Shown one piece after another: positions 1 through 10,668 of a stretch of 64,000 bases of DNA. The stretch's first letter is position 1, and the number at the start of each line of letters is the position of its first letter. This DNA is from Mastigamoeba balamuthi (taxonomy: Eukaryota > Evosea > Mastigamoebida > Mastigamoebidae): NCBI GenBank assembly GCA_902651635.1, contig CACRSC010000022.1, forward strand, positions 77,807 to 141,806. The letters run 5' to 3'. The position numbers and the translations under genes were made by a program. The notes beneath the pieces were generated by a model that saw only the letters and a program-made list of their open reading frames with translations, was not told where the DNA came from and searched no databases.

Positions 1-2
1 AC

Positions 3-2474
3 GGGCCCGTCGTCGTTGGCATCACCGGATCTGCTGGGAGCACCTGCGGCCGGTACGCGGGCGCGCTGGGCGACGTCGACGGCGACGGCGTCGACGACGT
101 GCTGCTCGGCGCCCCCGTGCGTTCCTTCGGCTCGGCCAACGCGGTCGTGGGCAGCAGCTACGTCCTGCACGGCCGCAACGCAACGGCGACCGCTCTGCGG
201 GAGCTGCAGCTCTCGGGCGAGGAGGGGCTGGCGGGGCTGGGCACCGTCCTCCTGGGCGGCAGCACCGCGCCGTTCATCGGTGCCTCTGTGCGCGGCGTGG
301 GAGACATGAACGGCGACGCGCTCGCCGACTTCGCCGTCGGTGCACCGGGAGCGGGCCGCGTCTACCTGAGGCTCGGGCGCACCGACCCCATCCCCGGCGA
401 GAGTTCCATCGACGGCGCGAGCGTCGTCGTAGAGAGCGCAGAGCGCGGCGACCTGTTCGGGTGGTCTGTGTCGGCCGCTGGCGACGTCAACGGGGACCGT
501 GTGCCCGACCTCGTCGTGGGCGCTCCTGGTGCCTCTGGTGGCGTTGGCAAGGCGTACGTCCTCTTCGGTCGGGCCGGCGAGTGGCGCGACGGCACCGTGC
601 TGCGGACTGGAACCTTCGCAGGGGCCGTCGGCTTCGTCGTCGTTGGCGAAGAGGCCGTCGGCGGCTGCGGATACGTTGTCAGCGGCGCCGGAGACGTCAA
701 CGGCGACCACATCGACGACCTGCTGATAGGGGCGGCGCGTACGTCCGGCTCGCTGCAGCCGAGCGACCTCCTGCTGTGCAAGCACGTCGTCGCAGGCCGT
801 GCCTACGTCGTGATGGGGCGCAGCCAGTGGCCTAGCACCCTCAGCCTCTCCCACCTCGACGTCTCCGACGGCTTCGCCGTGGACGGCATCGTCAGGGGCG
901 CGTCGCCGCCGTTCGCCCTGAGTGGCGCCTGCGACCTCAACGGGGATGGCATCTCAGACATCGCCGTGGGAACCAACGAGGGCGGCAACCTGTCCGTGCA
1001 CGTTGTCTTTGGCGGAGGTTCCCGGAGCAGTCCCGTGCTGCACGTCGGCGAGCTGAACGGATCCAACGGCCTCACCATTACCGCAGAGGTCGGGCCGTCC
1101 TCTGCCCGCGTCAGCGTCGCCTGCGCGGCAGACGTCAACGGCGACGCCGTCGGCGACCTGCTTGTGGGCGTGCCTGCGGGAGTGCGCGTGCTGTTTGGCC
1201 ACAGCGGGGTCTGGCCCACGGTCGTCGGCCCCCTCGAGATGGAGAGCATGTCGTCGCTGATACCGTCGCAGAGCGCGACCCCGCGCGACGTGGCCTTCGC
1301 GGACGTCAACGGCGACGGCCTGTCGGACGTTGTCATCGCGAGCTTCTCGCCGCGGACCTCTCCCGAGATCAAGGTCGTGTTCGGGCACCCGGGCGCGTGG
1401 CCCGCGAACACGCTGGTCGAAGAGGCCGTGGGGACGACGTGCTTCAGTGTGGACTGCCGGGACGCGGCTGAGGAGCAGGTGTCCGTCGCGTCTGCCGGGG
1501 ACTGCAACGGAGACGCGGTCGACGACCTCGTGGTCGGGACCGTCGAGCACAGGCTCAACACGGGCAGGGCCTGGGTGCTGCTGGGCTCCAACCTGCGCGC
1601 AGGCACGCCCATCGCCGGCAAGCAGGGATGCTGCGATGCCCGTGTGGGCCTCGCGTACAAGTTCGCTGTCCCCTCCGACGCCTTCGCTGTCGGCCACGGC
1701 GCCCGAGTGTCGCTCAGCGCCGAGTGGCCCGACATGAAGCCGACCGCCTGGGGTCGCGGCAACTCGTGGCTGAGCTTCGACAGCAGCACCGGCGCGTTCA
1801 GCGGAGTGCCCACGTCGACCCGCGAGCGCCTGCCCATCACCGTGTACGCGACTGACGCCAGGGGGGTCAGGGCGAGCCAGAGGTTCTCCCTGAAGGTCCG
1901 CCCGGCCGTCGCCGTGGACATCGGGCTCAACGCAGACGGCGGGGTCAAGTACAGCGGCGGCAGGCACTGCGAGACCGCGCTGGCGCCCATCGTCGTCAGC
2001 ACCACGGCGTCGGGGAGCAGCGTCAAGGTGGAGCTCACCGCCAGCGCCGCTGAGTCGATACGGTCCAACGAGCAGGAGGGCGCAGACGCCCGCGTGCTCG
2101 GCACCGGGCCGGCGTGGGAGTGGACAGCCAGCGGGACCGCCGAGGGCCTCAGCAGGCTGCTCTCCGGCATCGTCGTCAAGCACGACTGCCACGAGATGAG
2201 CCTGAGCCTGCGCCTGGCCGCGTACGACGAGCAGGAGGGGCTGGACGGGGTCTGCAGCGTCGAGTGGTCCGCGCAGAGGGAGCAGACGGAGGAGGAGGAG
2301 GAGCGGGACGACGACAGAAGGCGCAGGACTGTGCGCATCGTGAGCATCACGGTGCCCTGCTGCGTCTTCGGGATCGGCGTGCTGGTGACAGCTGTGACGT
2401 GGCCCAAGCACAGGTGCTGCAGGCGAAGAACGGGGCAAGGCCGTGCCCACCACGAGATGAACAACATGTCCTAG
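3..2474 (+). CDS. FG-GAP repeat, integrin-alpha-like single-pass membrane protein (5' partial)
   Basis: The frame is open from base 3 to the TAG at 2472-2474, so the gene starts left of the window. At least eight FG-GAP blades are visible, each with a calcium-loop signature like DVNGDxxxDLxVG (first at about 75-120, then near 303, 484, 694, 931, 1132, 1303 and 1500). FG-GAP repeats fold as the beta-propeller of integrin alpha chains. They are followed by a cadherin-like (CADG/dystroglycan-type) segment at about 1640-1900, ending in a pattern like ITVYATDARG. Near the C-terminus lie a charged Glu/Asp/Arg stretch, one hydrophobic membrane span (about 2335-2400) and a short Cys/Arg-rich cytoplasmic tail. 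The protein is probably displayed on the cell surface for adhesion or carbohydrate binding. No intron is seen in the visible part. Propeller fold and membrane topology are confident; the ligand is unknown. Confidence 0.85.
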   Translation, partial: GPVVVGITGSAGSTCGRYAGALGDVDGDGVDDVLLGAPVRSFGSANAVVGSSYVLHGRNATATALRELQLSGEEGLAGLGTVLLGGSTAPFIGASVRGVGDMNGDALADFAVGAPGAGRVYLRLGRTDPIPGESSIDGASVVVESAERGDLFGWSVSAAGDVNGDRVPDLVVGAPGASGGVGKAYVLFGRAGEWRDGTVLRTGTFAGAVGFVVVGEEAVGGCGYVVSGAGDVNGDHIDDLLIGAARTSGSLQPSDLLLCKHVVAGRAYVVMGRSQWPSTLSLSHLDVSDGFAVDGIVRGASPPFALSGACDLNGDGISDIAVGTNEGGNLSVHVVFGGGSRSSPVLHVGELNGSNGLTITAEVGPSSARVSVACAADVNGDAVGDLLVGVPAGVRVLFGHSGVWPTVVGPLEMESMSSLIPSQSATPRDVAFADVNGDGLSDVVIASFSPRTSPEIKVVFGHPGAWPANTLVEEAVGTTCFSVDCRDAAEEQVSVASAGDCNGDAVDDLVVGTVEHRLNTGRAWVLLGSNLRAGTPIAGKQGCCDARVGLAYKFAVPSDAFAVGHGARVSLSAEWPDMKPTAWGRGNSWLSFDSSTGAFSGVPTSTRERLPITVYATDARGVRASQRFSLKVRPAVAVDIGLNADGGVKYSGGRHCETALAPIVVSTTASGSSVKVELTASAAESIRSNEQEGADARVLGTGPAWEWTASGTAEGLSRLLSGIVVKHDCHEMSLSLRLAAYDEQEGLDGVCSVEWSAQREQTEEEEERDDDRRRRTVRIVSITVPCCVFGIGVLVTAVTWPKHRCCRRRTGQGRAHHEMNNMS

Positions 2475-2877
2475 GGATCCAGCCAGTTCCAACAAGATCA
2501 GCCTTCATGACTGCCTCATTGACAGCAGCAGACGGCCCTCTCAGTCCAGATGAGGGGCGACCAAATAAAGCCCTTGCATCTTCAACACTTGCCAGTCTTC
2601 AGGACCGCAATGCACTTCCTTCATTCGAGGTGCCCACTGGCTTCTTGATGGGTGTGTTGGAGAAAGTCTGGACGGCTCTTGAGTGCAGCCTCCCATTGGG
2701 CTTTCTTTGTTGGTGAGCGAGGAGGTACTCCTGTGTAGCTGCTCAGGGTCCACATGCAAGATCAAAGAACATTAACGGAATTTGCGAGAAACAATGAGAA
2801 TCAATTGATATCATTCTCGAAATATCTCGAGGTCTGATATCTGATATCAGCGCAGAATATCGCGGCGCGCAATTGAC
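2475..2877. other. Intergenic region: 3' end of FG-GAP gene and promoter of WRNIP1-like gene
   Basis: AATAAA at 2564-2569, 90 bases after the FG-GAP stop, is a plausible polyadenylation signal. The last 70 bases before the next ATG are rich in GATATC and AATATC words (see the next entry). No further gene is seen here. Confidence 0.5.
2808..2860 (+). promoter_or_regulatory. Putative core promoter with clustered GATATC/AATATC words
   Basis: Within 70 bases upstream of the ATG at 2878 there are GATATC, AAATATCTCG, GATATCTGATATC and GAATATCGC. Similar AT-rich words stand close to the starts of several other genes in this window (22.99-23.04, 23.27, 28.65, 31.97-32.03 and 33.32-33.39 kb), in an otherwise GC-rich sequence. 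That recurrence is the only evidence for a promoter role. Confidence 0.4.
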
Positions 2878-4875
2878 ATGAAAAGGAGCGCGGCAGACGC
2901 TCGGTTCTACCAGACGCGCCTCGGAGACGCCCCAGCAGGCCCGCAGCCGTCCTCCGAGGCGTGCCCCATCGAGATACCCGACGAACCCGACGAAACCTGC
3001 ACGAAACCCGACGACGCCATCGCAGGTGCAGCGCAGGCACCGCAGGCGCCTCCGCAGGCGCAGCAGTTACAGCAGCCACCGGCCAAGCGGCACAAGCCCA
3101 ACGCCCCCCTGGCTGAGCGCGCACGCCCCTCCACCCTCGACGACGTCGTGGGCCAGGACAAGGCCGTGGGCCCCGGCTCCCTCTTCAGGTGCCCCCGCGA
3201 AACCCGGACCAAACGCGCCGGAAAAGCGTCCCAGAATCCATTTTTTGTGTGCTGCGCGGGAAATTTCAAGAAGCGGTTGCGCCAGAGTTTTTTGCCAGTC
3301 AATTGAACTAACTAAATGATATGATTTTGGGGACTTGCGCATAGGTCGCTGGTGGACAAAGGGAACGTGCCGAGCGTGATCTTCTGGGGGCCGCCGGGCA
3401 CGGGCAAGACGACGATCGCGCGGGTGCTGGCGCGCGGGTCGAGACAGAGGTTCGTCGCCCTGAGCGCCACGAGCTCCGGCGTGCCCGACCTCAAGCGCGC
3501 CATCGGCGAGGCCAAGCAGTCCTCCCAGATGGGCGTCAAGACCCTGCTCTTCGTTGACGAGATCCACCGGTGCGCCCTCTCTCAGCTTCCCAGGGGTTGT
3601 GTGCTTTCCTTGGCCACTTGGCAGATTGTAAGCTGTAGTTTGGGACTTAAAGTGCCCACGATGTGTTGCAAATTGACTTTTGTACTTGCCAATCGATTTG
3701 TGTCTTCCTTGGGTACTTAGCAAATTGTAAGTTGGGACTAGGGTCCATTGACAACACAGCGTGGGTGGGCACTTACGTGCATTGCCAAATGATATGGGGC
3801 GCTTTGGTAGGTTCAACAAGCTGCAGCAGGACGTGCTGCTGCCAGCGGTGGAGGACGGCACCGTCACGCTGGTGGGCGCCACGACCGAGAACCCGTCGTT
3901 CGAGGTCAACTCGGCGCTGCTGAGCCGCTGCACCGTCGTCACGCTCGCGCGGCTCAGCGCCCGCGACATCGCGGCCATCTGCCGCCGGGCCCTCGAGGCT
4001 CAGGGGCTCTCTGCCCTCGTCGCCGGCGACGTCGTCGATGCCGTCGCCGAGTCCGCGGACGGCGACGCCCGGCGTGCGCTCAACGCCATCGAGTCGCTCG
4101 TCAAGGCCGCCGAGTCCAACGGCGGCGAGCCCGTCGGCGTCGTCGAGGCGCGCAGGCTGCTCGCGGGGGCCGGCACGGTGCTCTACGACCGCGAGGGCGA
4201 GGAGCACTACAACATCATCTCGGCGCTGCACAAGAGCATGCGCGGCTCGGACCCCGACGCGGCTCTCTACTACCTCGCGTGCGCACACACGCACGCGCGC
4301 GGGGCGCTGAGTGTGCCCGGCGCCACAGGCGGATGCTGAGGGGCGGCGAGGACCCGCTGTACATCGCGAGGAGGCTCGTGAGGTTCGCGAGCGAGGACGT
4401 GGGGCTGGCAGACCCCAACGCGCTCACGCAGGCCGTGGCCGCCTACCAGGCCTCGCACTTCATCGGCATGCCCGAGTGCAACGTGTGCCTCGCGCAGGCC
4501 GTCGCCTACCTCGCGCGGGCGCCCAAGTCCAACGCACTGGATAGGGCCGCCGGGGCCACCGAGGCCGCCGTGGACAAGTACGGCTCGCTGCCGGTCCCGC
4601 TGCACCTGAGGAACGCGCCCACGGGCCTCATGAAGAGATTGGGGTACGGCGCCGGCTACCAGTACAACCCCGACTACGTGGCGCGCGGCGAGGAGGTCAC
4701 GCAGACGTACCTGCCCGACCAGCTCCAGGGCACAAAGTTTCTCGACTACCCGGAAGCACACACGGCAAGCGCAGCAGGCTCTGCAGGCCCTGCCGTCTCT
4801 GCTGTATCTGCACTCTCTACAGGCGCAGCAAGCTCTGCAGGCGGGGCTCCGGCCGCGAAGGTCGAACACGATTGA
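2878..4875 (+). CDS. WRNIP1: WRNIP1/MgsA/RarA-like AAA+ ATPase
   Basis: Four exons fit: 2878-3188, 3345-3569, 3811-4278 and 4329-4875, giving 516 residues. All junctions are GT-AG and keep the frame. WRNIP1/RarA proteins are clamp-loader-like AAA+ ATPases that act at stalled replication forks in the nucleus. Walker A GPPGTGKT lies at about residue 119, Walker B with DEIHR at about 174, sensor 1 GATTEN at about 200 and an Arg-finger region SRC soon after. The C-terminal half has the MgsA pattern [17 protein letters not shown], then [16 protein letters not shown]. The first 85 residues are low-complexity (Pro, Gln, Ala). The UBZ zinc finger of animal WRNIP1 is absent, so ubiquitin targeting, if any, must use another route. 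The tail after about residue 480 is Ala/Ser-rich and probably disordered. Confidence 0.93.
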
Positions 4876-5036
4876 CCTCCTCTAGGAACCAGTTTGTTGC
4901 TCTTCCAGCAGCGCTGAGCTGAGCCGATCACTTTGTTCTAGAACGCACTAGGGTCTTCTTCTAATACTGTGTTGCCTGACATGGTGTACGTGGGAGACAA
5001 TCTCGATGCGGGTCGGTCTGTCGGTGGCTGCGGCCT
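4876..5036. other. Convergent 3' intergenic spacer
   Basis: These 161 bases separate the WRNIP1-like stop (plus) from the acyl-CoA synthetase stop (minus). No gene is seen. Confidence 0.6.
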
Positions 5037-8000
5037 CTAGTAGCCATCGGCTTCGTGCAGCTGCTCGTACAGCTTGGGGATCTCCTGCGCAAAGTAGGCG
5101 CGCAGCACGTGGCGCTTGAGCTTCATCGAGGGCGTTATCATGTCGCGCGCCGCGTCAAACGCGTGCTCGTGCAGCAGCACAGCGCGCGGTATCTCAAATC
5201 CCTTGAGTCTGCGGCAACAGCACTGTTGAGTCTCTGCGAAGTGGATGCAAAAGGGGGGCAACATACCCTGCCTCCTTCCCCACGCGCTGCATCTCGGAGA
5301 GGACGAACTGGGACGCCAGCGGGTGCCTGAAGGCACGTCAGAACAGAGGGCATGAGTAACGGGTTCGAAGAGGGCGCACTTGACGAGGTCAGCGAAGCCG
5401 AGGGAGGCGAGCTCCGAGTTCTTCTTGGCCCACTCGAGCAGGACGGGCGCACTGGGCACCACGACAGCGACAGGGAAGTTCTCGGTGGAGTCGCCGTGGA
5501 CCCAGACATCGCCAATGACGGTGCTGCCGCTCAGGATGTTCTCGATCTTCTCAGGGCTCACGTACTCGCCCTGCGACAGCTTGAACAGCGCCTTGATCCT
5601 GTCCGAGACCCTGATCCTCCCCCTGCTCGTCAGCTCCCCTGCGGCGCAGTTGTGTGAGCTGCACGCGGCCACGCAGGAGCTTGGAGGCATCACGCTCACC
5701 GATGTCGCCCGTGTGGAACCAGCCCTGCGAGTCCATCACCTGCTCCGTCATCGCGCGGTCCTTATAGTAGCCAAGGAACACGAACTTGCCCTTGATGCAG
5801 ATCTCGCCCCTCGGAGGGTTGTCTGCGCGCCACCCACACCCCGTCAGCCCAGAGAGTGAGCGCCGAGCGTGGGGCGGCTCTCGCGGGGTACCGGTGACGT
5901 AGTAGTTCATCTCGGGCACGTCGACGAGCTTGACGTGGTTGATGCAGTAGGGCAGCCCGCAGTGGCCCCACTCCATGTCGTCGGTCTCGTCCTGGCTCAT
6001 GCCGTACCCCGCAGTCTCGGTCAGCCCGTACCCCTCGAGGAACCCGTCGGCCACAGTCACGCGGAAGAACTCTGCCGAGGGGGGAGGAGGGCGCAGCGCC
6101 ACGTCAGGACTGCCGAGATGGCCGTGGGAGCGGTGGGATCACCTCCGAGGCCCGGGGGCAGGGGGGCGCCTGCGCTGAGCATGAGGACGATGCGGCCGCC
6201 GAACCTCTCCTTGATGGCCTTGAAGACGAGCTGGTCCGTCAGCGGGGCCGTCTGGCCGCGCCTGAGCCACGCGCGCTTCCAGCAGTACGCGGCCCAGAAC
6301 GTGGCGCGCGAGATCGAGGACCTGCGCGAGAGCTCCTGCATGACGGCGTTGTAGACGCGCTGGTAGACGCGCGGGACCGCGGCGAAGACGGTGGGGCGCA
6401 GCATGGCCATGTCCTCGGCGACCGCGCGGACGTCGCCGCTGAAGTAGCCGGCCCTGCCGCCCAGGCGGATGATGGCCATCTCGATCGTGATGCCGTAGAC
6501 GTGGGCGAGCGGCAGGAAGCAGAGGACGACGCACTCCTTGCCCTCGAACGCGCTCGGAATCCTGTCGATCAGCGCAATCGTGCCTGCCCCGCAGAGCAAC
6601 GGCATCAGAGCCCGCGTACAGTGGGCACGGACCACCAGCCCCACCAGCAAGGCCCACTCGCAAAACAACCTTCATTACATCACACATAGCCCTCACAGCT
6701 CCCGCACAAAACTCGGGGAGCACAGACGATTGAAAAGTCATAAATACCACCGGAGCCGAGAGGGGTTTGGTACAGGGCACTCCAGAGCAGGCTTCCAGAC
6801 ACAGACGGCTGGAAGGCACCGCCAGCAGAGCAGTTCAGAGGGATGGGGCGATGCGTGCCTGCGAGAGAGCCCCGCTGCGAGAGGACGACACCCTTGGGGT
6901 CGCCGGTGGTGCCGCTGGTGTACATGATGATGGCGGGGTCGTTGGCGGCGACCTTGTAGCGCGTGTCGCGGGCCACGACGTCGTTGCCGAGGTCCTCGAG
7001 CTCGCTCATCAAGTAGTCGAACTTGCGGTCGTCCGTGGCCTGCTCCCTCAGCACGTGCTCCACGGGCCTCGAGTCGATCACCACGACCACGGGGCGCTGC
7101 CCACAGCACGAAGGGGTGTGGTCAGTATCAGTCTCTGGCGGCCAGGAGAGGAGATGTTGAGGGTGGAGGGGAGGGGGGTATTTGTCAAAGCGCCACGAGA
7201 GCAAAGGGCACATCGTGGAACCAGTAGGAGAGCAACAGCAGGATTGATAGGGCAGGAGCAGGAGGGATCCAGCTGGTCACCACGCAGTACACTGACGAGT
7301 ATAGGGCATCCCTGGCGGAGGGCCAGTGGGAGAGACAAGGGAGAGCAACACAAACAAAAGACAAACAAAATGAGAATCATGACGCAACGCAGGCAACGCA
7401 GGATAAGAGGGAAATGCTGGGCAGCCCGGGATCTGCTGGCGCACGTGGAAGTCGGCGTGCTCGGCAGAGAGCTTGTCGAGGGTGGCGCGGAGGGGCTCGA
7501 GCTTGTCCGACGTGGCGAAGACGGCCTTGGGCGCCGAGTGCCTGAGGGCGAAGGCGAGCACGCTGTCGCCCAGCGTCTCGTAGAGCGGCACGTTGAGGGC
7601 GCCCAGCTCGCTGCAGGCGAAGTTGACGATGTGCCAGTCCTCCCTCGTCTGCGCCCAGAACGCGATCGTGTCGTCGCGGACCACGCCCAGCACCGTCTCC
7701 AGCGCGTTGGCCAGCCGCCGCACCCGCTCCGACACCTGACGGCCGAGAGCGCCCACGTCAGCGCAGGCAATTCCCGGGATGACGTGTTGCTGGGGAGCCA
7801 TTTATAGATCTGGACTATTAATAGCTCCGGGGGTGGCGGGATGACGAAGAGATATTTCCGATATGGAATACCGGGATTCTCCCACGTTGGGCAACACGCC
7901 GATAGGTGGGCAGCAGCAGCAGAGCAGGGGGGGAGAGAGAAAAACAAATTTAGACCTGGGCACGGGTCGTCCAGACGAACTGGCCCCGCTTGCCGCCGGG

Positions 8001-8201
8001 CAGGTACTCCCTGTAGCCGAAGAGCGGCTGGTCGGGGCCCTCGCGCGTGACGACGCGGAGCAGGTCGGGCGCCGTGCGGATCTCCGGGTGGTTCGACTCG
8101 ATGAGGCCCTCCCTGTACTTGGGGTTCCGCACGACCACCTCCCCCGTGCGCTGCGCCTGCATCGTGGGCGACGGCGGCTCTCTGCACGGCGAGATCTTCA
8201 T
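5037..8201 (-). CDS. Long-chain-fatty-acid--CoA ligase (ACSL family)
   Basis: Nine exons on the minus strand: 8201-7956, 7735-7445, 7096-6859, 6583-6143, 6071-5892, 5822-5700, 5638-5380, 5326-5267 and 5208-5037. They give 669 residues, a typical ACSL length. The enzyme activates long-chain fatty acids to acyl-CoA through an acyl-adenylate, using ATP. The AMP-binding P-loop YTSGTTGDPKG lies at about residue 238, LPLAHVYG follows, GYGLTETAG at about 420 and the FACS motif GWFHTGDIG at about 500. The C-terminal lid has LSQGEYVSPEKIEN and LKGFEIP. Intron 3 (6858-6584) has no usable GT donor. A GC-AG intron keeps the frame and completes the conserved stretch after the P-loop. No signal peptide, membrane span or C-terminal PTS1 is seen, so location is open. 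The 3' end converges on the WRNIP1-like gene. Confidence 0.93.
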
Positions 8202-9015
8202 GGCGGGTAGCGTTGACGGGGTGCGGTTGGGGGTGACTGACTGAATGTGTCTGCGGAATGCGGTGACTGTCACTGCGGGGGGTGTGTAACACGCAAAAAA
8301 GGACTGAGGGGTAACACCGTTGCGCTTTTTTAGAAATAAATCCTGGCTGATTCGTGTGCCGTCCGTCGGGCGGCAAATTGGGGCGTCGGAGCACCGCGAG
8401 CGGACCTCCCGTTGCGACGGGGCGTGTGACGCCGGCGTAGTGACACCCCGCGCACGGAATGCACGACCGGATTGGATACTGGAGGGCGTTTGGAAGAGAT
8501 TTTACGATCTCGATATCTCGATATCCAAACGGACGCGGAGGGCGGCCGCATAGTGGCCGGTCGCGCTGACAGCGTCGTGGCTAACACCGCCCAGCCATTT
8601 GGACTCTCCGCTGGTCCCCCGAAGGAAAAGGAAATGCCACGGAATGCCGGCCACCACGAATGGCATCTGCTGCCAAATTCGCGAATACCGGGCTCCGGTG
8701 CCTTGGCAGTGGCCCTGAGGGGTCTCCGGAGGCTGGGGCACTCCCACAGTACCCCCGGGCGCCGCCACGGGGCCGTTTTTCAGCGGTTGAGACGCCCATT
8801 TCCGGTTTTCGAGTGGCCTGTAGCACCGGCGTGTGCGGATTCTCAGGATATCCACACACCTCTGCGTGACCCCAACCACCCGGTGACGCACGCCCGTGCT
8901 GCTCCTGTGCTCCGGCACATCGCCCCCCACTCGCCCCTACTTCTCCCCACCGCCGGAACCGCGCAGGAGCCGTCGGATTTCCGCTCTCTCTCTCGGGGTG
9001 GCTGGGCTGCGGCAG
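8202..9015. promoter_or_regulatory. Divergent promoter region of ACSL (minus) and Sel1 protein A (plus)
   Basis: These 814 bases lie between two starts facing away from each other. Near 8498-8530 is a dense run of GATCTC, GATATCTC and GATATCC words like those at other starts. Minus-strand ORFs here overlap no conserved domain. No RNA gene was recognised. Confidence 0.4.
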
Positions 9016-10002
9016 ATGCGTTTTTGGCTGCTGGCTCTGCGCACGCGACGGCCCATGCAGCCCGCAGACCCCGCAGACGACAGCGCCACGCGGGCCGCGT
9101 CCCTCGTCGCGGCGTTCCGCTCGATGGGCGCCGCCGACGCGGCCGCGGCCGTGGCCCTCGTGCGCTCGGCGCTGCCCGAGCGCCCGGGCTCGCAGGCGCC
9201 GGCCTCCCAGCGCAGCCTCGCGGCCCTCGTCGTCCTGCGCTCGGCGCTGCGCCACAGCCCGGGCCTGCTGGCGCCCGCCGAGCGCCTGCTGGTCAGCGCG
9301 GCCCCGGGCAAGTGGCCCGCCAGCCCTGCCTCTGCCGCCGAGCTGCGGAGCGTGCTGCGCGAGGCCGAGGCCGAGGAGGGCCCCGCGCGCTCGTTCGCGC
9401 TCTTCGCCCGCGGGTTCGCGCACGAGCACGGCGTCGCGGGGGCCAAGCGCGACGCCCGCGCCGCGACGGCGCTCTACAGGCGGGCGGCCGCGGGAGGGGG
9501 CACCGCCGCGGCGCTGCTGGCGCTCGGGTGGATGCTGGACGCGGCCAGCGGGGGCCCCGCGGAGCAGCGGGACGCGCGCGAGTCGCGGAGGCTCTACGAG
9601 CGGGCGGCGGCGCTGGGCAACGCGCAGGCGATGGTCAACCTGGCCTACGCCGTGGCCAGCGACGACCGCGACGCGCAGGCCGCCGGGGGCATGTACCGGC
9701 GCGCCGCGTCGCTGGGGCACGACGGCGCGCGCGTGGTGCTGGCGTGCATGGCGCTGGAGCGGAGGGACGCGGGGGGCGCGGGCGAGGCGGTGGCGCTGCT
9801 GCGCGAGGCCGCGGCGGGCGGGTCGCGGGAGGCGGCGGAGATGCTGGGGGAGCTGCTGGCGAGGCCCGAGCGCGGGGTCGCGCAGGACGTCCGCGAGGCC
9901 GCGAGGCTCTGGAGGGAGGCCGGCAGCACCAGCCAGCTCGGCAGGCTCGAGGCCAAGGGCCCCCAGAAGCGCCCGCTGCTCCTCAGGTTCGTCCCCGTCT
10001 GA
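9016..10002 (+). CDS. Sel1-like repeat protein A
   Basis: Intronless, 328 residues. The start was chosen because all three paralogues in this window (10669 and 18284) begin with the same short MRFF/MRFW motif, although the frame is open further upstream. From about residue 140 on there are four to five Sel1-like (TPR-related, about 36-residue) repeats with patterns such as LYERAAALGNAQAMVNLAY and LGHDGARVVLA. Sel1 repeats form alpha-solenoid scaffolds, classically in ER-associated degradation and signalling. The N-terminal 130 residues are a conserved helical Ala/Leu/Arg-rich domain of unknown function, shared by the paralogues. There is no signal peptide or membrane span. Bases 9260-9460 are almost identical to 18475-18670 in paralogue C. 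Confidence 0.82.
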   Translation: MRFWLLALRTRRPMQPADPADDSATRAASLVAAFRSMGAADAAAAVALVRSALPERPGSQAPASQRSLAALVVLRSALRHSPGLLAPAERLLVSAAPGKWPASPASAAELRSVLREAEAEEGPARSFALFARGFAHEHGVAGAKRDARAATALYRRAAAGGGTAAALLALGWMLDAASGGPAEQRDARESRRLYERAAALGNAQAMVNLAYAVASDDRDAQAAGGMYRRAASLGHDGARVVLACMALERRDAGGAGEAVALLREAAAGGSREAAEMLGELLARPERGVAQDVREAARLWREAGSTSQLGRLEAKGPQKRPLLLRFVPV

Positions 10003-10668
10003 CCGCACGGGGGCAGGCAGCGGGCAGCGGGCAGCCGAGGAGCAAAGGTGGGCGGGCAGCAACTCAACCGCAAGGCGACCCGCCAAGCCCGTCAAGACAG
10101 TGCAACAGCACGGCAGAAACTGAGGGATGGCGAACGGAACCCGATGTACAACACATGAGAACTGAGGAACCCGATGACAGACCTGTATGAGCGCCCGTTG
10201 GCCGTATAGCTTTGTAGATAACAGATAGGAGATGCGAGATGCTACCGAATGCGGTAATTGCTGTTCGTCCTTTTTTCCCCACTTGATCCGGAAATAAGGA
10301 GGCCACCGCTCGGGTCCTCTCTCTGCCCCGCGCCTCAACCCCGCCGCCGGCCTCCCGCCGTTGCGCGCAGCCCGTGGGGGCGCACGCGAATCGCATGAGG
10401 GAGAATCTCTTCTGGACCACGTGGATCGCCCCGTCACGGTCCACTCACCACCCGCACTGCCCCGATTGGTGCTGCCCCTGCTATTCCATTCCCACTGCTT
10501 TCCTCCACCGGCCGCTCACAATTGTTACACGATCATCGCCGCTCACACCACAGCAGACCCCCACCGCGGGCTGCATATCTCTCGCAAGGCTTCGCCGGTG
10601 GCAGCGCGCCGCGTCTGCTCGGTTCTCTACGGTTTACTCCGCTTTTCTTTTTCGTTTCCGAGAGGCGG
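10003..10668. other. Spacer between Sel1 paralogues A and B
   Basis: No coding sequence is convincing: the open frames here have skewed composition and no family match that I recognise. The spacer probably holds the 3' end of A and the promoter of B, including an inverted GAGAATCTC word near 10399. Confidence 0.4.

Noticed and set aside
803-2495. Antisense ORFs of 500-550 codons opposite the FG-GAP gene
   Set aside because: They are shadows produced by the strong GC bias of the sense frame; the sense frame has eight clear FG-GAP motifs.
3189-3344. WRNIP1-like gene as a broken gene because the first frame ends at 3306
   Set aside because: A GT-AG intron at 3189-3344 restores the conserved stretch before Walker A exactly.
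8581-10437. Minus-strand ORF of 618 codons over Sel1 gene A
   Set aside because: It mirrors the Sel1 reading frame and has no domain of its own; composition is Arg/Ala/Gly-rich as expected for a GC-biased shadow.
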